From Lachnospiraceae bacterium (GTDB taxonomy: Bacteria > Bacillota > Clostridia > Lachnospirales > Lachnospiraceae): a DNA stretch of 64,000 nt. The position numbers and the translations under genes were made by a program. Positions 34,821 through 43,774 of this stretch are shown here, in pieces. Numbering within the stretch: the first letter of the stretch is position 1; each line of letters starts with the position of its first letter. The DNA lies in assembly GCA_022799355.1 (NCBI GenBank), contig JAAWOG010000001.1, positions 51,639 through 115,638 of the forward strand. The letters are read 5' to 3'. The notes beneath the pieces were generated by a model. It was not told the DNA's origin. It did not search any database and saw only the letters and a list, made by a program, of their open reading frames with translations.

Positions 34821-36230
34821 TTAATAAGCGTTTTTATTTACAAAACCCTTGAATATGGTCAGGAATATGATCCTGACATCAAAGCCAAAGGTCCAGTTTT
34901 CAATATAATATAGATCATAATCGATACGTTTCCTGATGGAAGTATCTCCTCTGTAGCCGTTCACCTGCGCCCAGCCCGTAAGCCCCGGCCGCACCTGATG
35001 TTTGATCATATATCTCGGAATCTCTTCCTTAAACTTTTCCACAAACTGCGTCCGCTCGGGCCTTGGCCCCACAAGGCTCATATCGCCTTTCAATATATTA
35101 AAGAGCTGCGGCAGTTCATCCAGGCTGGTACGCCTGATAAACTTTCCGACTCCCGTCACTCTCGGATCGTCCTTTACGGTCCATCCTTTCTTCTCATCCG
35201 CCTCACTCTGCATCCGCATGGAACGGAACTTGTACATATGAAAGGGTTTGTTATGCTGCCCGATGCGCTCCTGCATAAAGATCACCGGTCCTTTACTGGT
35301 AGCCTTTACCAGAACGGCAATCACAAGAAGAAGGGGAGAGCTGAGGATTAGCCCCACTACCGCCCCCACCAGGTCAAGTGCCCGCTTGCAGGCTCTGTTG
35401 CTCAGCCTTGTCAGCGGAACATTTCTGATATTAATAACCGGAAGCCCCATCAGATCTTCGGTATAGGGCCTGCTCGGTATGATGCTGTTATAGTCCGGGA
35501 TAAACTTTGTATGCACACCCGATTTTTCACAAAGCGTCACGATATCCGTCAGCCTGCCGTACTGTGCAAGCGGCAGTGTGATCGCGATCTCATCCAGCTT
35601 GTTCTCCGGCAGGATGATCTCCAGATTGTCGATCCGCCCTACCACCTTTATTCCTTTATATAAAGTCCCGCGGGCGACCACATCGTCCAAAATCGCATGA
35701 ATCACATAGCCCCACTGGGGATTTGACTTTACCCTGTCAATATATTCTTCCGCCGCCCGGGAATATCCCACCAGAAGCACATGCTTCATATTATAGCCCC
35801 TGCGGCGCGCAACGACAAGCATTTCCCGCAGGCTGAACCGAAAAGCGGTTGTCAGTGTGATATTCAAAACCACAAACAGGAAGATCATGGAACGGGAGAA
35901 ATGCTGCTGCCAGATCACAAACAGCACGGAAGTTAAACTCACCGCACCGATGATATTCGCCTCCACAATCCGCCAGAACTCTCCGCCTGGACCGGAACCT
36001 CGTTTCGCAGTATACAGATTACAGAATCTGTAAATGATCAGATACGCCGCCACAATATAGGGAATGGCGCTGAAATACGTCTCCATGGGCAGATAAAAAT
36101 CGCCCGGCTTTACGTTGCTTAAGGGACTCTCAAATTTGAGCCACCATGCCAGAATATAAGATCCTGCAATGATCAGGGCATCGATGATTACATGTAACCC
36201 GTTCAGGTATTTCTGATTATTCTTTATCAT
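34821..36230 (-). CDS. Undecaprenyl-phosphate sugar phosphotransferase (WcaJ-type)
   Basis: 469 residues. Four to five N-terminal membrane helices (about 10-130) and a Rossmann-like middle region (VLLVGYSRAAEEYIDRV) are followed by the bacterial sugar transferase domain. That domain has KRALDLVGAVVGL, FMQERIGQ, MYKFRSMR and DELPQLFNILKGDMSLVGPR. It starts glycan assembly by putting a hexose-1-phosphate on undecaprenyl phosphate at the inner membrane face. ATG at 36230 is preferred over an upstream GTG that lacks a ribosome site and overlaps a small hairpin (36254-36271). Confidence 0.93.
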   Translation of the reverse strand: MIKNNQKYLNGLHVIIDALIIAGSYILAWWLKFESPLSNVKPGDFYLPMETYFSAIPYIVAAYLIIYRFCNLYTAKRGSGPGGEFWRIVEANIIGAVSLTSVLFVIWQQHFSRSMIFLFVVLNITLTTAFRFSLREMLVVARRRGYNMKHVLLVGYSRAAEEYIDRVKSNPQWGYVIHAILDDVVARGTLYKGIKVVGRIDNLEIILPENKLDEIAITLPLAQYGRLTDIVTLCEKSGVHTKFIPDYNSIIPSRPYTEDLMGLPVINIRNVPLTRLSNRACKRALDLVGAVVGLILSSPLLLVIAVLVKATSKGPVIFMQERIGQHNKPFHMYKFRSMRMQSEADEKKGWTVKDDPRVTGVGKFIRRTSLDELPQLFNILKGDMSLVGPRPERTQFVEKFKEEIPRYMIKHQVRPGLTGWAQVNGYRGDTSIRKRIDYDLYYIENWTFGFDVRIIFLTIFKGFVNKNAY

Positions 36231-36365
36231 ACTACACCCATACTTAACAAAATATGTGGATTTTTCCACATTTTGATATTTTACAATAATATGACAGAAA
36301 TTACAATATTTTTATTTCAGTGCCTCTTTTCACCGAAAGCAGAAACAAAAACGGCCGTAACTCAG

Positions 36366-37334
36366 TCACCCCAAAAATCTTCTGACCGTATTTATCCACA
36401 GCTCCCACTGAATCACCACATAATTTCCAAGATTTTTGATGCGGAAAGGCACATGATTTTTTCTGCCGCCCTCTTTATAATACATCCGAAAGCCACGCAT
36501 CAGCCCTTTCAGATAGTTCTTCCCCAGCCCTTTTTGACAGAAAAACAGCCATTTTATACAAAATCCCGGCAAAAGAAAGGGCAGATTGATCAAAACCTGC
36601 AGGGGAGGCATATTCTTTTCAATAAGATAGATGCTGTTAGCGGAAGAAAGGTTTGTCTTAAATGCATTATATTTTGAACCTGATACGCTGCTGCCGGCAT
36701 GATACACAAGCGCCGCCGGCTCATACAGGTTATAATACCCGTAAATCCGCGCCCGATACCCGATATCCACATCTTCCAGATAGGCAAAATGCTTCTCGTC
36801 AAACAGCCCGATCTCATCCAGAATTTCCTTTCGATAAATCGCAGCGCCGCCGCAGGCGGCAAAAACCTTCCGGGGCTTTACATACTTTTCCGCCACCTTT
36901 TTCCCTTTCCCGTAATCATACGCCCAGCCCAGGGCGCAGTAATAATCGCCGGCATTATCCATGCGATCCGGCGCCTTCATCATGCGCATCTGCGCTCCCG
37001 CGGAAAATGCCCGCACCTCTCTCTCCAGCGCCCTCTCCATCGCTTCCACAAACCCTCTCTCAACGGTCAGGTCATTGTTCAGCAATATAACATAAGGTGT
37101 CTTCGCCGCTCTGATCCCGACATTGACCGCCTCACAAAAGCCCCTGTTTTCTCCCATGCGGATCACTTCCACTCCGGCATATCCTTCCGCCAGTTCACAG
37201 CTTCCATCCCCGGAGCCGTTATCGATCACAAGAATCCTTGTCGGATGGCTCTTCGTATCCTCCCGGATCGAAAGAATACACTTTTCCAGATATTCTATTC
37301 CATTATAGTTGGGAATCACAATGGTTGACTTCAT
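36366..37334 (-). CDS. GT2 glycosyltransferase (WbbL-like)
   Basis: 322 residues, one GT-A domain: STIVIPNYNGIEYLEKCILS at the N-terminus, VILLNNDLTVE as the DxD-like site near 85, and FAYLEDVDIGYRARIYGYYN as the ED motif near 185. A C-terminal amphipathic or hydrophobic segment (LINLPFLLPGFCIKWLFF) may bind the membrane. Similar to rhamnosyltransferase WbbL. Substrate inferred only from the rfb genes in the locus. Confidence 0.88.
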   Translation of the reverse strand: MKSTIVIPNYNGIEYLEKCILSIREDTKSHPTRILVIDNGSGDGSCELAEGYAGVEVIRMGENRGFCEAVNVGIRAAKTPYVILLNNDLTVERGFVEAMERALEREVRAFSAGAQMRMMKAPDRMDNAGDYYCALGWAYDYGKGKKVAEKYVKPRKVFAACGGAAIYRKEILDEIGLFDEKHFAYLEDVDIGYRARIYGYYNLYEPAALVYHAGSSVSGSKYNAFKTNLSSANSIYLIEKNMPPLQVLINLPFLLPGFCIKWLFFCQKGLGKNYLKGLMRGFRMYYKEGGRKNHVPFRIKNLGNYVVIQWELWINTVRRFLG

Positions 37335-37396
37335 TCAGATATTTATCCCTCTTTTGAAACTTCGGACTTTGCTCTTTATCCAAAGGACAAAGCCCC

Positions 37397-38776
37397 CTAT
37401 CTCCTCACCCGAATCATCGGATTCCAGACAAGGCGCAGCCCTCTCTCCCGCAGCAGGGCGCAAAACGCAAGACTCCGCTGCCTCCAGATCCCCTCGTCCA
37501 GCCTGTTGCAGTACGCCTCATCCCGCTCTTTCGGATTTTCCACATAGGGCACCTTCATGATCTCTTCAAAAACAGAAATATCTTCCCTGCGCAGGATCAT
37601 TGTCCTGGCATCCAGCGCGAAGGCATCTCTGCTGACCGAAGCCACATTTGCCGGACCGGAAAAAAAGCCCGGCAGCCCCGCAAACGGGCAAAGTCCGTTT
37701 TGCAATAAAATACCACTTGCTATTTTATTATCCCGATCCAGCACGGAGCCGCCTGTCGCTCCCACATCCTGCCTCGCCGTCAGAATATCCGGCTTGTAGG
37801 AAATACGGTAAAAACCCACATGTTCCGTATCCTCCGCCCGTCCGGCTATTTCTTTCTCCTCCAGAAAATCCTGCAGCGCCCGCCTTCCTGCTTCATAGGC
37901 GTAAAGCTTGCTGGCAGGATTTGCCGCTGTGGAAAGCTGATGGCAGCGCCAGTGATAAAGCACTTTTCCCACATGCACGATCTCCTCCTCCTGCAGCCTG
38001 CCCACCGCCCGCAGGATCAGATCATAATCCTGCGCGCCGTCAAAAGCGGAGCGGAAGCCAAGGTCTTTCATCAGGTACGCTTCCATCAATAAAAAATGAC
38101 AGATATAATTATTGGAGAGCAGGAAATCAAAATTAAAATTACACTTTATATTAGGCTCATAAAAATGCTGTCCGCTCTCATCACATTTATCTTCATCGGA
38201 ATACAGCAGCCTTGCGCGTATCCCCTGCTCATCCAGAGTATTGACCGCCCGCACCATCTCATACAGTGCGTCCGGCGTCAGCACATCATCATGATCCAAC
38301 AGCCCGATATAATCTCCGCCCGCATGAGAAATACCCCGGTTGCTGTTCGCCGAAATGCCCTCGTTGGCATATAACGCATGATATTTTATTTTTTCCGCCT
38401 GCCCGGAGGGCAAAGTCCTCTTCTTTTTCTCTACGCAGCCCCTTACCGTCTCACTCTCGCTGGCATCCGCAATGATCAGTTCCCAGTTTTCGTAACTCTG
38501 CGCCGTCACAGAATCGATCAGCGCCGTCAGAAACTCTTCTTTTGTCTCATAGGCCGGCACCACAATGCTGATCAGCGGCATTTTCCCGAAAACGGCTTCC
38601 CTCTGCCGCGCCAGCTCTTCCTCTGCCGGCGGCTCATAAAAATAATCCGCATCATAATGGGCGGTGAGCCGCTCATATGCCGTGCCCACCGCTTTTTTGA
38701 TGCCGTTACGCTTCATGTAATTGATTGTTTTCATGATATTCTCATTAAACATACCAAAACCATTTTCAGAAAACAC
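37397..38776 (-). CDS. GT2 glycosyltransferase with C-terminal extension
   Basis: 459 residues. The GT-A domain begins at ISIVVPAYETKEEFLTALID (near 70), with YIGLLDHDDVLTPDALYEM as the DxD site and FDGAQDYDLILRA as the acidic acceptor motif. The sequence NNYICHF and the following segments match the first GT domain of the 674-residue enzyme at 46.8-48.8 kb, so the two are paralogues. The C-terminal part continues as a partial second domain. The start is uncertain because several Met codons occur in the first 20 residues. Confidence 0.85.
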   Translation of the reverse strand: MFSENGFGMFNENIMKTINYMKRNGIKKAVGTAYERLTAHYDADYFYEPPAEEELARQREAVFGKMPLISIVVPAYETKEEFLTALIDSVTAQSYENWELIIADASESETVRGCVEKKKRTLPSGQAEKIKYHALYANEGISANSNRGISHAGGDYIGLLDHDDVLTPDALYEMVRAVNTLDEQGIRARLLYSDEDKCDESGQHFYEPNIKCNFNFDFLLSNNYICHFLLMEAYLMKDLGFRSAFDGAQDYDLILRAVGRLQEEEIVHVGKVLYHWRCHQLSTAANPASKLYAYEAGRRALQDFLEEKEIAGRAEDTEHVGFYRISYKPDILTARQDVGATGGSVLDRDNKIASGILLQNGLCPFAGLPGFFSGPANVASVSRDAFALDARTMILRREDISVFEEIMKVPYVENPKERDEAYCNRLDEGIWRQRSLAFCALLRERGLRLVWNPMIRVRR

Positions 38777-38820
38777 ATTGCCGGATACCGCTTACATCCC
38801 GGCACCACAACCAGCGGGGA

Positions 38821-40542
38821 TTACAGCAGCGCCTTCACCGCCTCGGTCAGCGCCTCGACTTTCGCCTGCGCGTCATCCAGATCGGTTCCCTTCACGCCCA
38901 TGTAAAATTTGATCTTCGGCTCCGTACCGGAAGGACGGGCGCAGCACCAGGAATCATTTGCCAGTTCAAAGTACAGTACATTGGACTTCGGCAGACCGGT
39001 AGGCGTTATTTCCCCTGTTGCCATATTGGTCGTCTGATCCAGATCATAGTCCCTCATCTCCACTACCTGCAGATCGCCAAAGTTTTTCGGCGGGTTCTTG
39101 CGCAGTTTATCCATGATCGCGGCAATCTGCCTTGAACCGTCAATACCCTTCATCGTGATCGCGTACTGTGTCTCTTTATAATAGCCGTATTTCTCATACA
39201 GATTGATCATCTGATCCCAGAGCGTAATACCCTGCTTCTTGCACCATGCGGCCACTTCGCACAGGCACATTACCGCAACGACCGCGTCCTTATCCCTCGC
39301 ATGGGTTCCCGCGAGACACCCGTAACTCTCCTCCAGGCCAAATACGTAATGATAAGAATGATCCCGCTCAAAGAACTTGATCTGCTCGCCGATGTACTTA
39401 AAGCCGGTCAGCACTTCCACAAATTTTGCCTTGTAGTCTTCCGCGATGGCGCGCGTCATATTGGTGGTCACAATGGTGGTCACCATTGCCGGATTTTCGG
39501 GCATCTTGCCTGTAGCCGCCCTCTCCCGCATAATATATTCCGCGATCAGCATGCCGGACATATTTCCGGTAAAGGAAACATACTCGCCGGTCGCTTTGTC
39601 CTTCGCATAAATACCCAGTCTGTCGGCATCGGGATCTGTCGCAAGCACCACATCCGCATCCTTCTCCTTCGCCAGCTTCAGCGCCAGCGTAAATGCTTTC
39701 GGATCTTCCGGGTTCGGGTAATCCAGGGTGGTAAAATCAGGATCCGGCAGTTCCTGCTCGGGCACGATATACACATGCTTAAAGCCCAGCTCGGAGAGAA
39801 TCCTTCTTACCGGCACGTTGCCTGTCCCGTGGAAAGGCGTGTAAACGATCCTGATATCATCAGCCATCTCCTGAATCACTTCCGGGTGGATGATCTGCTT
39901 TTTCAGCTCTTCCATGTATCTGTCGTCGATCTCTTTTCCGATCACCTGATACAGTCCTTTATCCATGGCTTCCTGCTTATCCATGGTTTTCACATCATTG
40001 TAATCCGTCACCGCGCGGACTTCTTCGATGATTTCACCGTCTCTGGGCGCAGCCACCTGTGCACCGTCCTCCCAGTATGCCTTATAACCGTTATACTCCG
40101 GCGGATTGTGGCTTGCCGTCACTACGATACCGGAAATACAGCCAAGTTCTCTGATCGCAAAGGAAAGTTCCGGTGTGGGACGCAGCGCGTCAAACACATA
40201 TGCCTTGATGCCGTTTGCCGCCATGCACAGAGCCGCCTCATCCGCAAACTCGGGGGACATCCTTCTGGAATCATAAGCAATTGCCACACCCTTCTCCTGG
40301 CCGCCCTGTTTCAGAATATAGTTTGCAAGCCCCTGTGTGGCTTTTCTCACCGTATAGATATTCATGCGGTTCGTGCCCGCGCCGATCACCCCTCTGAGAC
40401 CGCCCGTACCGAATTCCAGTTCCTTGTAAAAACGATCTTCAATCTCGCCTTCATCAGCCGCAATACCGCGAAGCTCCTGCTTTGTCGCTTCATCAAAGTA
40501 TGCATCCGATAACCAGAAATTATACTGCTCTTTGTAGTCCAT
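38821..40542 (-). CDS. Phosphoglucomutase/phosphomannomutase family enzyme
   Basis: 573 residues from ATG at 40542, where GGAGGG is 7 bases upstream; a longer frame has no such site. Motifs: FGTGGLRGVIGAG near 45, active-site Ser in TASHNPPEYNGYK, metal loop DPDADRLG and sugar loop GLEESYGC. C-terminal phosphate site RPSGTEPKIKFY. Similar to PgcA-type alpha-phosphoglucomutase, which makes glucose-1-phosphate. That is the substrate of the RfbA enzyme in this locus, so it probably feeds dTDP-rhamnose or UDP-glucose synthesis. Confidence 0.95.
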   Translation of the reverse strand: MDYKEQYNFWLSDAYFDEATKQELRGIAADEGEIEDRFYKELEFGTGGLRGVIGAGTNRMNIYTVRKATQGLANYILKQGGQEKGVAIAYDSRRMSPEFADEAALCMAANGIKAYVFDALRPTPELSFAIRELGCISGIVVTASHNPPEYNGYKAYWEDGAQVAAPRDGEIIEEVRAVTDYNDVKTMDKQEAMDKGLYQVIGKEIDDRYMEELKKQIIHPEVIQEMADDIRIVYTPFHGTGNVPVRRILSELGFKHVYIVPEQELPDPDFTTLDYPNPEDPKAFTLALKLAKEKDADVVLATDPDADRLGIYAKDKATGEYVSFTGNMSGMLIAEYIMRERAATGKMPENPAMVTTIVTTNMTRAIAEDYKAKFVEVLTGFKYIGEQIKFFERDHSYHYVFGLEESYGCLAGTHARDKDAVVAVMCLCEVAAWCKKQGITLWDQMINLYEKYGYYKETQYAITMKGIDGSRQIAAIMDKLRKNPPKNFGDLQVVEMRDYDLDQTTNMATGEITPTGLPKSNVLYFELANDSWCCARPSGTEPKIKFYMGVKGTDLDDAQAKVEALTEAVKALL

Positions 40543-40630
40543 TTGTAATCCCTCCATTTCTGAAATTCCTCTTATTGCTTCATTATAACAGACTTTTCCG
40601 GGAATGGGAATATTTTCTTTTCGGTCTGAT

Positions 40631-40663
40631 TTCCCATCACACATTTTTATATGCTGAACTGTT
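40631..40663. repeat. 33-bp intergenic repeat, copy 1
   Basis: TTCCCATC, then ACACATTTTTATATGCTGAA and CTGTT. The same sequence, with one extra C, recurs at 48838-48871, in another gap upstream of a minus-strand gene. Function unknown. Confidence 0.7.
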
Positions 40664-40714
40664 ACGCATACTCCATACAAACCAGGCATATTTTTCTCCC
40701 TTTCAAGATATGGA

Positions 40715-40743
40715 TTGACCATAATGATCAACCACGCTATGAT
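40715..40743 (+). promoter_or_regulatory. Promoter of the M3 peptidase gene
   Basis: TTGACC (40715-40720), a 17-bp spacer and TATGAT (40738-40743) lie about 60 bp before the peptidase start. This is the best-formed sigma-A promoter on the plus strand, and it marks the one clear divergent gene. Confidence 0.75.
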
Positions 40744-40805
40744 AGTCTAAGAAACGGTTCCGTCTCAAAAACACATTCCATATCAAGACAAAAAGGAGAA
40801 ATGCC

Positions 40806-42482
40806 ATGCAACGTTTTTCAGAACTCCACTATCTTCGCCCTGACGGCGAATCCCTGCTTGCTGCCATAGACAGCGCGGCAAGCGCACTGAAGCATGCCGG
40901 TGACTACCCGGCTGCCAGAGAAATTTTCCTGAACTTAAATCAAAAACAGGAACACTTTCATACCATGGAAGAACTGGCTTCCATCCGCAACAGTATTGAT
41001 ACGCGGGATACTTTTTATGAAAAAGAAATGGAGTATTTCCACAGTATCAAACCCAGAATCCATGTGAAGATGAAAAAATTCCATGAAGTATTTTTAGCCG
41101 GCAGATTCCTCTCCGATTTTGAGAAAGAGCTGGGGCAATTATATATCGAACATGTGAGAAGCCGCATACGTCTTGCCGCAGAATGCAATATAGACCTTCA
41201 GGTCAGAGAAAGTATGCTGGTACAGGAATATTACCGGACTGCCGCCGCGCCGCAAACGGAATTTCACGGAGAAACCTTAAACTTCTACGGCCTTTTAAAG
41301 AAAATGCAGGCGCCGGAGAGGGCACTCCGAAAGGAAGCGATGGCGGCATGGTCCGCATTGTATGAATCCATCTCCGAAAAGCTGGACGATATTTACAGCG
41401 AACTTATCACCATCCGCCTCAGGCTGGCGGAAAACCTCGGTTTTCCCGGCTATGAGGAAATGATCTTTTTGCAGAATAAACATTATACCTATACCCCTGA
41501 CGATGTGGCAGTGTTCCGTGAACAGATTCTTCGTCACATTGTACCGCTCGGCGTCAGATTAGCGGAAGAACAAAAACGCCGCCTCGGCATCGAAAAACTT
41601 CATTACTACGATGAAGCCCTCCTGTTTCCCGAAGGAAATGCGGTGCCTGTCGGAACAAAAGATGAAATGCTTGTGAACGCGGGAAAAATGTACCGGGAAC
41701 TCTCCGATGCCACAGGCGTATTTTTTGATTTTATGCTGCGCTACGATCTGTTTGATCTCGAGACGAAGCCGGGCAAACAGCAGGGCGGCTATTGCACGAT
41801 GCTCGCCGAATACAAGGCTCCCTTTATCTTCTCAAACTTCAACGGAACAGACAAAGACGTGGATGTACTGACACACGAAGCCGGACATGCTTTTCAGGCT
41901 TTTGAATCTCTCCGCAATGTGCCACTCTCCGATCAGGTCTTTGCGCCCGTGGAAGTGGCCGAGATCCATTCCATGGCCATGGAGTTTTTCACCTATCCCC
42001 GGATGGAGTTATTTTTTGGAGATCAGGCTGAAAAATACCGCAAATCCCACCTGTGGGATGAGCTGCTTTTTATGCCCTATATCGCCTGTGTGGATGAATT
42101 TCAGCACCGTGTCTACCGGGAAAAACTGACGGATGCCGCAGAACGCAGAAAAGTGTGGAGCGCGCTGGAAAAGAAATATCTGCCCTGGCGCGATTACGAC
42201 GGCGATCCGTTTCTGGAACAGGGCGGATTCTGGATGCAGAAACTGCATATTTTTGCATGCCCCTTCTATTATATCGAGTATGCGCTGGCACGGATCGGAT
42301 CTCTGGAATACTATGGCCGGATGGCAGATGATTTTCAGGGTGCTTTTGAGGATTACCACCGCCTCTGCCGCGCCGGGGACACCAAAAGCTACCCGGAACT
42401 TCTCTCTCTTGGCCGGCTGAGCAATCCTTTTGCGGAAGGGACCGTGGAAAGGGTTATGGATGCCGTTTTGGAGTTGTTATAA
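40806..42482 (+). CDS. M3-family oligoendopeptidase (PepF-like)
   Basis: 558 residues. The zinc-metallopeptidase motif HEAGH lies in VDVLTHEAGHAFQAFES near 357, and the third ligand Glu in EVAEIHSMAMEFF. The all-helical N-terminal region and family length fit oligoendopeptidase F-type enzymes, which cleave peptides in the cytosol. AAGGAG is 7 bases before the ATG. It is the only well-supported plus-strand gene and is divergent from the phosphoglucomutase gene. It has no obvious link to the polysaccharide functions around it. Confidence 0.93.
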   Translation: MQRFSELHYLRPDGESLLAAIDSAASALKHAGDYPAAREIFLNLNQKQEHFHTMEELASIRNSIDTRDTFYEKEMEYFHSIKPRIHVKMKKFHEVFLAGRFLSDFEKELGQLYIEHVRSRIRLAAECNIDLQVRESMLVQEYYRTAAAPQTEFHGETLNFYGLLKKMQAPERALRKEAMAAWSALYESISEKLDDIYSELITIRLRLAENLGFPGYEEMIFLQNKHYTYTPDDVAVFREQILRHIVPLGVRLAEEQKRRLGIEKLHYYDEALLFPEGNAVPVGTKDEMLVNAGKMYRELSDATGVFFDFMLRYDLFDLETKPGKQQGGYCTMLAEYKAPFIFSNFNGTDKDVDVLTHEAGHAFQAFESLRNVPLSDQVFAPVEVAEIHSMAMEFFTYPRMELFFGDQAEKYRKSHLWDELLFMPYIACVDEFQHRVYREKLTDAAERRKVWSALEKKYLPWRDYDGDPFLEQGGFWMQKLHIFACPFYYIEYALARIGSLEYYGRMADDFQGAFEDYHRLCRAGDTKSYPELLSLGRLSNPFAEGTVERVMDAVLELL

Positions 42483-42551
42483 AGTCCTTTCCGGAAACCG
42501 GTATTCTTTACGCCGAACCGCCGGATTTTCTTCTGCCGCCTTATCATCGTT

Positions 42552-42859
42552 TTATTCTTCCTGATCAGGTGGCAGATTGTAAAATGCCTCTATTTTCCCT
42601 TTTAGCGCCTCATAATACGCCTCACTCCATTCCCAGCCATACCAGGAAAGATAACCGCGGATAACGGAATCGCCATGGCATTGACATTATCGTTAAATGC
42701 CCCTTTATCTCCTATGCATTCGGACAATCCGCTCACTTTTCGCAAATCCGCCTGATCCAGCCGATGTTCCCTGTCGGAATATCGGCGCAGATATTCCAGA
42801 ATTCTGAAACACTTCTCGAAATTGCTCTTCCGTTCGGTTTTTTTATACTGTCTCATCAC
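42552..42859 (-). pseudogene. Degraded regulator remnant (WYL/HTH-type N-terminus)
   Basis: The first part reads FEKCFRILEYLRRYSDREHR, then LDQADLRKVS and IGDKGAFNDNVNAMA, typical of the N-terminal helical HTH region of WYL-domain regulators. After that the homologous frame is lost. In a second frame the sequence GYLSWYGWEWSEAYYEALKG runs to a stop at 42552. The WYL domain is missing, so a frameshift plus a deletion has probably occurred. Confidence 0.55.
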
Positions 42860-42942
42860 ATCTCACCTTCACTCTGAAAGCCTTCCGTCTTTTTCCATCA
42901 TCTTTAACTCTGTTCTATCGGATTTTCCCCTCCCTTATCCTG

Positions 42943-43662
42943 TCAGCAATATTTCCTTCCCTCCACATAAAAAACTTCCCCTGTCTCAATGCAGTATGCC
43001 GCCAGATTCCCGCCGAACACACAGCCACAGTCAACAGCGATATGTCCGTGCTCCTGATATACCTCCGCTTTTCCATCCCGCCGTATCAATGATGTCGGTG
43101 TATGCCCTGTCACCAGAAACCTGTTGTGATCCTGATAATATCTGCTTCCGTAATCTGCCCTCTCGCATAAAAAATCCCAGAACTCATAATCATCCATCGG
43201 TCTGCTTTCCTCAAAACTGCTGATTCCCGCATGCACCAGCACATATTCTTCCTTCCCGTTTTTCAGCACCGCATAGGTCAGCGCTTCGCTCATGTATGCA
43301 AGGACCTCCTGCTGTTCTTCCCGCGTCAGCGCCCGGAACTGTTTTGCCGTTATGCCTCCGCCGTCCAGTATCCAGTCAGAATATAAAAGCAAATCCTCCG
43401 ATTCCAGATTCTTAAGATTTTCCTCCGTGATGTCCACCGCCAGCCTTCTGAGTACACTCAACATAACATAATCATGATTTCCGACAATATATATCACATT
43501 AGGGCGCATCATCATATCGCGGATCACTTTGATCGGCTCCGGCCCCCTGTCCATCGCATCCCCCAGAACATAGAGTTCATCCTTTTCGGAAAACCGGATC
43601 TTGTCAAGAAGTTCTTTGTACTCTTTATAACAACCATGTATATCCGAAACAATGTAACGCAT
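42943..43662 (-). CDS. Calcineurin-like serine/threonine-type phosphatase
   Basis: 239 residues with the metallophosphoesterase motifs in order: SDIHGCYKEY (residues 6-15), LGDAMDRGPEP (about 33), VGNHDYVML (about 60), LVHAGIS (about 145) and VTGHTPTS (about 185), ending with a DCGC strand. This is the PP1/PrpE-like group, which dephosphorylates proteins or dinucleoside polyphosphates. GGAGGA lies before the ATG. Partner unknown, and nothing adjacent suggests a kinase. Confidence 0.92.
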   Translation of the reverse strand: MRYIVSDIHGCYKEYKELLDKIRFSEKDELYVLGDAMDRGPEPIKVIRDMMMRPNVIYIVGNHDYVMLSVLRRLAVDITEENLKNLESEDLLLYSDWILDGGGITAKQFRALTREEQQEVLAYMSEALTYAVLKNGKEEYVLVHAGISSFEESRPMDDYEFWDFLCERADYGSRYYQDHNRFLVTGHTPTSLIRRDGKAEVYQEHGHIAVDCGCVFGGNLAAYCIETGEVFYVEGRKYC

Positions 43663-43741
43663 AAAAATCCTCCTTTTTGTGGGTTGAAAATTTTAATGTT
43701 CAATCTTATCATCACCTGATGTAATACAACTATAACAGGAA

Positions 43742-43765
43742 AAAGGGTGGATTTTCCCACCCTTT
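43742..43765 (-). terminator. Intrinsic terminator of the AAA/nuclease gene
   Basis: AAAGGGTGG and CCACCCTTT form a 9-bp stem with a 6-base loop, with T-rich sequence after it on the minus strand. It lies about 10 bp after the stop at 43775. Confidence 0.8.
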
Positions 43766-43774
43766 CCATATGTT

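Noticed and set aside
36254..36271. TGTGGA/TCCACA repeat as DnaA boxes or replication origin
   Set aside because: A single small hairpin with only loose similarity to a DnaA box and no origin-associated genes.
39301..40512. 403-codon plus-strand open frame opposite the phosphoglucomutase gene
   Set aside because: Antisense shadow; no promoter or ribosome site and no motifs.
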